From Pseudomonadota bacterium (GTDB lineage: Bacteria > Pseudomonadota > Gammaproteobacteria > Steroidobacterales > Steroidobacteraceae), in contig JAJZLX010000435.1 of the NCBI GenBank assembly GCA_021850555.1, positions 1-13,214 of the forward strand: DNA of 13,214 nucleotides. The letters are read 5' to 3'. Below are positions 6,701 to 13,214 of the stretch, one piece after another. Below the pieces are notes generated by a model. That model did not search any database. It was given only the letters and a program-made list of their open reading frames with translations, and was not told the DNA's origin. The translations under genes and the position numbers were made by a program. Position 1 is the stretch's first letter, and each line of letters begins with the position of its first letter.

Positions 6701-8381
6701 GCCCGGCAGCAAGGTCTACCCCTGGATCGCCAAGACGCGGCACACCACCGCGGGCGTGGGACTCATCTCCCCGCCCCCGCATCACGACATCTATTCCATC
6801 GAGGACCTGGCCGAGCTGATCCACGACCTGAAAAACGCCAACCGCGAGGCGCGGATCAGCGTGAAGCTGGTGTCCGAGGTGGGCGTGGGCACCATCGCCG
6901 CGGGAGTCGCCAAAGCGCATGCGGACGTGGTCCTGATCAGCGGCTACGACGGCGGCACGGGCGCATCGCCGCAAACCTCCATCACTCACGCCGGCCTGCC
7001 CTGGGAGCTCGGCCTCGCGGAGACTCACCAGACCCTGGTGTTGAACAATCTGCGCAGCCGCATCGCGGTGGAAACCGACGGGCAGCTGAAGACCGGCCGT
7101 GACGTCGTCATCGCCGCGCTGCTCGGCGCGGAAGAATTCGGCTTCGCCACCGCCCCTCTGGTGTCGATGGGCTGCATCATGATGCGCGTCTGTCACCTCA
7201 ACACCTGTCCGGCGGGAATCGCGACCCAGGATCCGCGGCTGCGCGAGAAGTTCGCCGGCAGACCCGAGCACGTCGTGAACTTCATGCGCTTCGTCGCACA
7301 GGACATGCGCGAGATCATGGCGGAGCTCGGCTTTCGCACCGTCGAGGAAATGGTCGGCCGGGTAGACCGCCTGCGCATGAAGCGAGCCGTGGACCACTGG
7401 AAGGCGAAGGGCTTCGACTTCAGCCACATCCTCTATCAGCCCGATGTCGGCGAGGAAGTGGGCCGCTTCCGTCAGATCGAGCAGGATCATGGCCTGGAGA
7501 AGTCCCTCGACCTGACGGAGCTGCTGCCGCTCTGCCGCCCTGCCATCGAGCGCGGCGAGAAGGTGCGCGCGGAGATGCCGATCCGCAACGTCAACCGCGT
7601 GGTCGGCACAATCACGGGCAGTGAAGTCACACGCAAGTACGGGCCCGCGGGCCTGCCCGAGGACACCATCCGCATCCACTTCAAGGGCACCGCAGGGCAG
7701 AGTTTCGGCGCGTTCATGCCGCGCGGCATGACCTTCGTGCTGGAAGGCGATGCCAATGACCACCTGGGCAAGGGTCTCTCGGGCGGTCGGCTCATCGTAT
7801 TTCCGCCCGCCGGCTCCCCGTTCGCTCCGGAGGAGAACATCATCATTGGAAACGTCGGCCTTTACGGCGCCACCGACGGCGAAGCTTATATCCGCGGCAT
7901 GGCCGGCGAGCGCTTCGCGGTACGCAACAGCGGCGTCGATGCGGTGGTGGAAGCGGTGGGCGACCACGGTTGCGAGTACATGACCGGCGGGCACGTGGTC
8001 GTGCTCGGCCCTACGGGGCGCAACTTCGGCGCCGGCATGTCCGGCGGTGTCGCCTACGTGCTCGATGAGGCCGGCGAGTTCCCCGCGCGCGTGAACACTC
8101 AGATGGTCGGACTCGAGCCCCTCGAGGACCCACGGCAGATCGCCCGCGTGCGCACCATGATCGAGCGGCACCGAGACTTCACCGGCAGCGCCCGCGCCGC
8201 CCACGTGCTCGAGAACTGGCAGCGACTGCTGCCGCAGTTCGTGTGCGTGGTGCCCAAGGACTTCAAGCGCGCCCTGGCTTCGCTCGAGCGCGCGCACAGC
8301 CAGGGTCTGAGCGGGGACGAGGCGGTCATGGTGGCCTTCGAAGAGAACGCGCGCGACTTGGCGCGCGTCGGCGGAAACTAG
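3741..8381 (+). CDS. gltB: Glutamate synthase (NADPH) large subunit
   Basis: GltB hydrolyses glutamine, channels the ammonia through the protein and adds it to 2-oxoglutarate on FMN, making glutamate with electrons from GltD. The 1546-residue length fits the family. Residues 1-35 are a propeptide; Cys36 in [10 protein letters not shown] becomes the N-terminal nucleophile after cleavage. Glutaminase motifs follow: [20 protein letters not shown] (from 247) and HNGEINT (from 269). A central domain spans about 475-800. The FMN/2-oxoglutarate synthase domain begins near 870 ([15 protein letters not shown]) and carries the [3Fe-4S] cysteines Cys1145, Cys1151 and Cys1156 in [12 protein letters not shown]. 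The C-terminal GXGXG beta-helix domain lies at about 1290-1480. All key residues look intact. The style of the glutaminase domain recalls the plant/Bacillus-type enzymes more than E. coli GltB. gltD follows after 67 bases with no terminator visible. Confidence 0.97.
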   Translation: MRHQRTPRGAPGLPRRPPGTPGKQGLYDPWYEHESCGVGFVVDIKGRKSHRILEQAIQVLRNLDHRGACGCEANTGDGAGVLIQMPHAFLREVARKSHLQLPGPGEYGSGLIFLPRNPTRRRRIVELFEHIVQSEGQVVLGWRTVPTNNASLGETAKAGEPFIRQVFIGRGPEVRDETEFERKLFIIRKRAYSEIRESTIDGAEYWYICSLSHKTIVYKGMLLTEQLTQYYPDLRDPAVETALAVVHSRFSTNTFPSWDRAHPYRYLAHNGEINTLRGNFNWMKAREALFESDLFGEDTPKILPVVNPNGSDSAMLDNTLELLVLSGRSLAHAMMMLIPEPWSNHETMDDDRRAFYQYHSSLMEPWDGPASIAFTDGRQVGAVLDRNGLRPSRYYVTRDGLVIMASEAGVLDVAPEDVVQKGRLQPGRMFLVDTEQGRIIDDEEIKRAVSAQQPYRQWLDQHLVYLMDLPPVTELPTSDPETLLERQIAFGYTFEDQRLLLAPMARNGVEAVGSMGNDAPLAALSDRPRLLYDYFKQLFAQVTNPPIDCIREELITASEVWLGSEGNLLQPQPSDCRRLELKGPILTNEEFARIRRMALPGLKVGALSILFRATRGEKGLTKSMEELCLAARRLIEDEEVNILVLSDRGVARGFAAVPALLAVSGLHHYLIREGLRTRVSIVLETGEAREVHHFALLIGYGCSAVNPYLAFETLESMIREGLVTNVDTTLACKNYVKAATKGVIKVMSKMGISAVQSYHGAQVFEAVGLRQDVIDEYFTWTASRIGGIGMETIAHEVLMRHHAAFPARKTNGHALQAGGQYQWRADGEHHLFNPESIHRLQKAVRTGSYQTYKSYARLIDEQSRQLATLRGLMEFVPFEPVPLEEVEPVESILKRFKSGAMSYGSISKEAHETLAIAMNRIGGKSNTGEGGEDPARYVPEPGGDSRNSSIKQVASGRFGVTSQYLVNARELQIKMAQGAKPGEGGQLPGSKVYPWIAKTRHTTAGVGLISPPPHHDIYSIEDLAELIHDLKNANREARISVKLVSEVGVGTIAAGVAKAHADVVLISGYDGGTGASPQTSITHAGLPWELGLAETHQTLVLNNLRSRIAVETDGQLKTGRDVVIAALLGAEEFGFATAPLVSMGCIMMRVCHLNTCPAGIATQDPRLREKFAGRPEHVVNFMRFVAQDMREIMAELGFRTVEEMVGRVDRLRMKRAVDHWKAKGFDFSHILYQPDVGEEVGRFRQIEQDHGLEKSLDLTELLPLCRPAIERGEKVRAEMPIRNVNRVVGTITGSEVTRKYGPAGLPEDTIRIHFKGTAGQSFGAFMPRGMTFVLEGDANDHLGKGLSGGRLIVFPPAGSPFAPEENIIIGNVGLYGATDGEAYIRGMAGERFAVRNSGVDAVVEAVGDHGCEYMTGGHVVVLGPTGRNFGAGMSGGVAYVLDEAGEFPARVNTQMVGLEPLEDPRQIARVRTMIERHRDFTGSARAAHVLENWQRLLPQFVCVVPKDFKRALASLERAHSQGLSGDEAVMVAFEENARDLARVGGN

Positions 8382-8448
8382 GTCTTGGCTCGGGAGCGGA
8401 CAACCCGCCTCTCGTCCTTGGTGGCCTTGGCTGATTGTTGAGTAGAGT

Positions 8449-9933
<1,485 letters not shown>

Positions 9934-9941
9934 CGGAGCGC

Positions 9942-9953
9942 AGGATCGCGGAG
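9942..9953 (+). promoter_or_regulatory. Shine-Dalgarno region of the DUF3683-type dehydrogenase
   Basis: Two partial matches precede ATG 9957: AGGA (9942-9945, 11 bases upstream) and GGAG (9950-9953, 3 bases upstream). Neither spacing is ideal, but together they favour this ATG over the in-frame ATG at 9996, which lacks a usable site. Confidence 0.4.
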
Positions 9954-9956
9954 CCG

Positions 9957-12900
9957 ATGAGAGCCCAACCCGACCCGAAACACCCCACCCGGGAAATGGC
10001 CCGCCTCGCCGAGCCAGCGGCCCGGCTGCGCGAGATCCCCTACAACTACACCTCGTTCTCCGACCGGGAGATCGTGATCCGGCTGCTGGGGTCGCGCCAC
10101 TGGGCGATCATCGAGGAGCTGCGGCGCGAGCGACGCACCGGCCGCTCGGCCCGCATGCTCTATGAGGTGCTGGGCGACATCTGGGTGGTGCGCCGCAATC
10201 CCTACCTGCATGACGACCTGATCGAGAATGCGCGCCGGCGGCGGTTGCTCATCCAGGCCCTGCACCATCGCCTGAGCGAGATTGACCGGCGCCGCGACGC
10301 CGCAGCGGACGGCGAGCGATACGATCAGGTAGGGGAGCTGCTGACCGCCGCGCGGGCGGCCGTGCACAGCTTCGAGTCGGATTTCGACGCCTGGACCGTG
10401 TTGCGGCGCCGCGCACTGCGCGCTCTCAGACGGTTCACGCGCCCGGACAATGTCCGTTTCGACGCCTACGCCCGCGTCTGTCATGTCACGGACGCGACCG
10501 ATTGGCGGGTCGAATACCCATTCGTGGTGCTGGTGCCGGATACCGAGGCGGAGATCCCCGGCCTGGTGCGCGCATGCATCGAGCTCGGCCTCACCATCAT
10601 TCCGCGCGGCGGCGGCACCGGCTACACCGGCGGTGCCGTGCCGCTCACGCCTCTTTCCGCAGTCATCAACACCGAGAAGCTCGAGCACCTCGGCACGGTC
10701 GAGCACCTGACGCTGCCGGGACTCGAGCAGCCGGTCCCGACCGTGTTCACCGAGGCCGGCGTGGTGACCCGCCGCGTCGCCAACACCGCGGACAAGGGCG
10801 GACTGGTCTTCGCGGTAGATCCGACGTCCGCCGACGCCTCCTGCATCGGGGGCAATATCGCCATGAATGCCGGCGGCAAGAAGGCGGTTCTCTGGGGCAC
10901 GGCGGTCGACAATCTCGCCTGGTGGCGAATGGTCGACTGCGAAGGCAACTGGCTCGAGGTCAGCCGGATCGCGCACAACCGCGGCAAGATCCATGACGTG
11001 GAGACGGTCGAGTTCGAGCTCGTCTGGAAGGACGGCCGCTCGTTGCCGGATCAGGCGCCCGTGCTGCGTGAGCGGCGGCTCAGCATCCCCGGCCGCAAGT
11101 TCCGCAAGGTGGGCCTCGGCAAGGACGTGACCGACAAATTCCTCGGGGGCCTTCCCGGCGTGCAGAAGGAGGGATGCGACGGCATCATCACCTCCGCTCG
11201 CTGGGTGCTGCACCGCGCCCCGAGCCACACGCGCACCGTATGCCTGGAGTTCTTCGGCCAGGCACGCGAGGCCGTGCCGACCATCGTGCAGATCAAGGAC
11301 TATCTGGACGGGCTCGCTCCCCGGGGAGTGCGGCTGGCGGGCCTCGAGCACATGGACGAGCGCTACCTGCGCGCCGTCGGCTACACGACCAAATCGAGGC
11401 GCGGCGCGCTTCCGAAGATGGCGCTGTTCGGCGATATCGTCGGCGACGACGAAGCCGCGGTCGCCGCCGCCGCCTCCGACGTCGTCAGGATCGCCAATGC
11501 CCGCAGCGGCGAGGGCTTCATCGCCGTCAGCGCCGAGGCCCGGCGCAAATTCTGGCTGGACCGATCGCGCACCGCCGCCATCGCACGCCACACCAACGCC
11601 TTCAAGATCAATGAAGACGTGGTGCTGCCGCTCGGGCGCATGGGCGAGTACACCGACGAGATCGAGCGCATCAACATCGAGCTGTCGATCGCCAACAAGC
11701 TGAAGCTCCTCGATGAGCTGGATGCCGTGTTCGCCGCGCCGCCGCCGCTCGCGCGCGCCGAGGATCTGGAGTTCGGCAACCTGCCGGATACCGAGGTGAT
11801 CGGCGAGCGGGCCTCCCAGGCGCGTCAGCTCATCGCCGACGTGCGCAGGCGCTGGAGCTGGCTCGCCTCTCACCTCGATGCGACTCTGGCCGATGCGCTG
11901 CCGGAGCTCATCGGGCTGGGGTACGCCCCCCTGGAGCAGGAGCTGCGCGCGCGCCTGCAAGGACCGTCCCGGCCGAAGGTGTTCGACGTTCTGCAGGACC
12001 GGATGATCCGGGTATCGTGGAAGCGCGAGCTGCGGGAGCCGCTGCGGAATGTCTTTGGCGGACGGATCTTCGCCCCGATCCTCTCTGCATGCGAAGACGC
12101 GCATCGGCGCGTACTGCGCGGCCGTGTCTTCGTCGCCCTGCACATGCATGCCGGCGACGGTAATGTACACACCAACATCCCGGTCAACTCGGACGATTAC
12201 GGGATGCTGCGCACGGCCACGGCGGCGGTCACGCGGATCATGGGGATCGCGCGCCGGCTGGACGGGGTCATCTCCGGCGAGCACGGCATCGGCATCACCA
12301 AGCTGGAGTTCCTGGACGAGACCGAGACGAGGGAGTTCCGGGCCTACAAGCAGAGCATCGACCCGCAGGGCCGCTTCAACAAGGGCAAGCTCTTTCCGGG
12401 CGGGGACCTCTCGAACGCCTACACGCCGAGCTTCAACCTCCTCGGCCATGAGTCGCTCATCATGCAGCAGTCGGCGATCGGTGAGATCTCCGACGCCATC
12501 AAGGACTGCCTGCGCTGCGGCAAGTGCAAGCCGGTCTGCGCCACGCACGTGCCGCGCGCCAACCTACTTTACAGCCCGCGCAACAAGATCCTGGCGACAT
12601 CGCTTCTGATCGAGGCGTTCCTCTACGAGGAGCAGACCCGCCGAGGAGTCAGCATCCGCCACTGGGACGAGTTCTCCGACGTGGGCGATCACTGCACGGT
12701 CTGCCACAAATGCCTCACGCCCTGCCCCGTTGACATCGACTTCGGAGACGTGTCGATGGCGATGCGGGACCTGTTGCGGCGCATGGGCCAGAAACGCTTC
12801 AACCCCGGCACGGCCGCGTCCATGTTCTTCCTGAACGCGACCAACCCGCAGACCATCCGCCTCACCCGCAAGCTCATGATCGAGTGGGGCTACAAGGCAC

Positions 12901-13214
12901 AGCGGACCGGCCACCGGCTGCTCAAGGGTCTGGCGCGCGCGCAGACGCGCCACCCGCCGGCCACCACCGGCAGGCCGAGGGTGGTCGAGCAGGTGGTGCA
13001 TTTCGTGAACAAAAAGATGCCGGGCGGACTGCCGAAGAAAACCGCCCGCGCGCTGCTCGACATCGAGAATCCCGCCTACGTGCCGATCATCCGCGACCCG
13101 GCGGCGACGACCGCCGAGACCGAGGCGGTGTTCTATTTCCCCGGCTGCGGCTCGGAGCGGCTGTTCTCGCAGGTCGGGCTCGCCACCCAGGCGATGCTCT
13201 GGCACGTGGGGGTG
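9957..13214 (+). CDS. DUF3683 FAD-linked 2-hydroxyacid dehydrogenase with two [4Fe-4S] clusters, C-terminus cut
   Basis: The frame stays open for 1086 codons to the window edge. Residues about 15-140 ([20 protein letters not shown] onward) form the DUF3683 N-terminal region. A PCMH-type FAD domain follows, with [11 protein letters not shown] (216-226) and later [13 protein letters not shown]. An FAD-oxidase C-terminal domain carries [10 protein letters not shown] (729-738) and GEHGIG (774-779), the metal/substrate and catalytic-histidine motifs of the D-lactate and D-2-hydroxyglutarate dehydrogenase families. Two ferredoxin-type clusters follow: Cys851, 854, 857, 861 and Cys913, 916, 919, 923. 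A CCG (heterodisulfide-reductase-like) domain begins at FYFPGCGS (Cys1064) and is cut off. This order resembles E. coli YdiJ plus an extra N-terminal domain. It likely oxidises a D-2-hydroxyacid and passes electrons to the quinone pool. The substrate is not determined. It probably shares the gltBD transcript. Confidence 0.9.
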   Translation, partial: MRAQPDPKHPTREMARLAEPAARLREIPYNYTSFSDREIVIRLLGSRHWAIIEELRRERRTGRSARMLYEVLGDIWVVRRNPYLHDDLIENARRRRLLIQALHHRLSEIDRRRDAAADGERYDQVGELLTAARAAVHSFESDFDAWTVLRRRALRALRRFTRPDNVRFDAYARVCHVTDATDWRVEYPFVVLVPDTEAEIPGLVRACIELGLTIIPRGGGTGYTGGAVPLTPLSAVINTEKLEHLGTVEHLTLPGLEQPVPTVFTEAGVVTRRVANTADKGGLVFAVDPTSADASCIGGNIAMNAGGKKAVLWGTAVDNLAWWRMVDCEGNWLEVSRIAHNRGKIHDVETVEFELVWKDGRSLPDQAPVLRERRLSIPGRKFRKVGLGKDVTDKFLGGLPGVQKEGCDGIITSARWVLHRAPSHTRTVCLEFFGQAREAVPTIVQIKDYLDGLAPRGVRLAGLEHMDERYLRAVGYTTKSRRGALPKMALFGDIVGDDEAAVAAAASDVVRIANARSGEGFIAVSAEARRKFWLDRSRTAAIARHTNAFKINEDVVLPLGRMGEYTDEIERINIELSIANKLKLLDELDAVFAAPPPLARAEDLEFGNLPDTEVIGERASQARQLIADVRRRWSWLASHLDATLADALPELIGLGYAPLEQELRARLQGPSRPKVFDVLQDRMIRVSWKRELREPLRNVFGGRIFAPILSACEDAHRRVLRGRVFVALHMHAGDGNVHTNIPVNSDDYGMLRTATAAVTRIMGIARRLDGVISGEHGIGITKLEFLDETETREFRAYKQSIDPQGRFNKGKLFPGGDLSNAYTPSFNLLGHESLIMQQSAIGEISDAIKDCLRCGKCKPVCATHVPRANLLYSPRNKILATSLLIEAFLYEEQTRRGVSIRHWDEFSDVGDHCTVCHKCLTPCPVDIDFGDVSMAMRDLLRRMGQKRFNPGTAASMFFLNATNPQTIRLTRKLMIEWGYKAQRTGHRLLKGLARAQTRHPPATTGRPRVVEQVVHFVNKKMPGGLPKKTARALLDIENPAYVPIIRDPAATTAETEAVFYFPGCGSERLFSQVGLATQAMLWHVGV

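Overview
The window is a gene-dense, GC-rich (roughly two-thirds G+C by eye) bacterial chromosome segment. Reading frames show strong third-position G/C bias, which also creates very long but meaningless antisense ORFs. A Gram-negative, Pseudomonadota-like organism is most likely: an osmoprotectant ABC operon, an MscS-family channel, and a DUF3683-type FAD/Fe-S dehydrogenase of the kind I associate with beta- and gammaproteobacteria. The glutamate synthase subunits look more like the Bacillus/plant/yeast-type lineage than the E. coli type, so the exact lineage stays open. No mobile element, CRISPR array, phage gene, rRNA or tRNA was seen.

Layout. (1) Minus strand, 1876 down to 1: a class I SAM-dependent methyltransferase, an OpuC-type ABC ATPase and the start of an OpuC-type permease, which leaves the window at base 1. 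They are tightly packed: a 9-codon mini-ORF bridges the first pair and an 8-base overlap joins the second. A sigma70-like promoter, a long inverted repeat and a strong Shine-Dalgarno site lie in front of the methyltransferase. (2) A 288-base divergent control region (1877-2164). (3) Plus strand, 2165-3271: an MscS-family small-conductance mechanosensitive channel. (4) A 469-base gene-poor region (3272-3740) with a good sigma70 promoter, a palindrome abutting its -35 box, and a leader of about 310 bases. (5) Plus strand, 3741-8381 and 8449-9933: gltB and gltD, the two subunits of NADPH-dependent glutamate synthase. (6) Plus strand, 9957 to the window edge: a large DUF3683 / FAD-linked oxidase / double [4Fe-4S] / CCG-domain dehydrogenase. 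It is open for 1086 codons and truncated by the window end.

Two themes emerge. On the left, solute uptake (OpuC-like ABC) and solute release (MscS) are divergently transcribed from one control region, a plausible osmotic-stress module with an unassigned methyltransferase. On the right, GltBD turns 2-oxoglutarate and glutamine into glutamate. The gene 23 bases downstream resembles 2-hydroxyacid dehydrogenases such as YdiJ, so it may feed 2-oxoglutarate or reducing equivalents into the same metabolism; that link is inference. I did not find a clearly unprecedented system; the best leads are this gltBD-dehydrogenase linkage, the unusual start and leader architectures, and the methyltransferase in the transporter operon.
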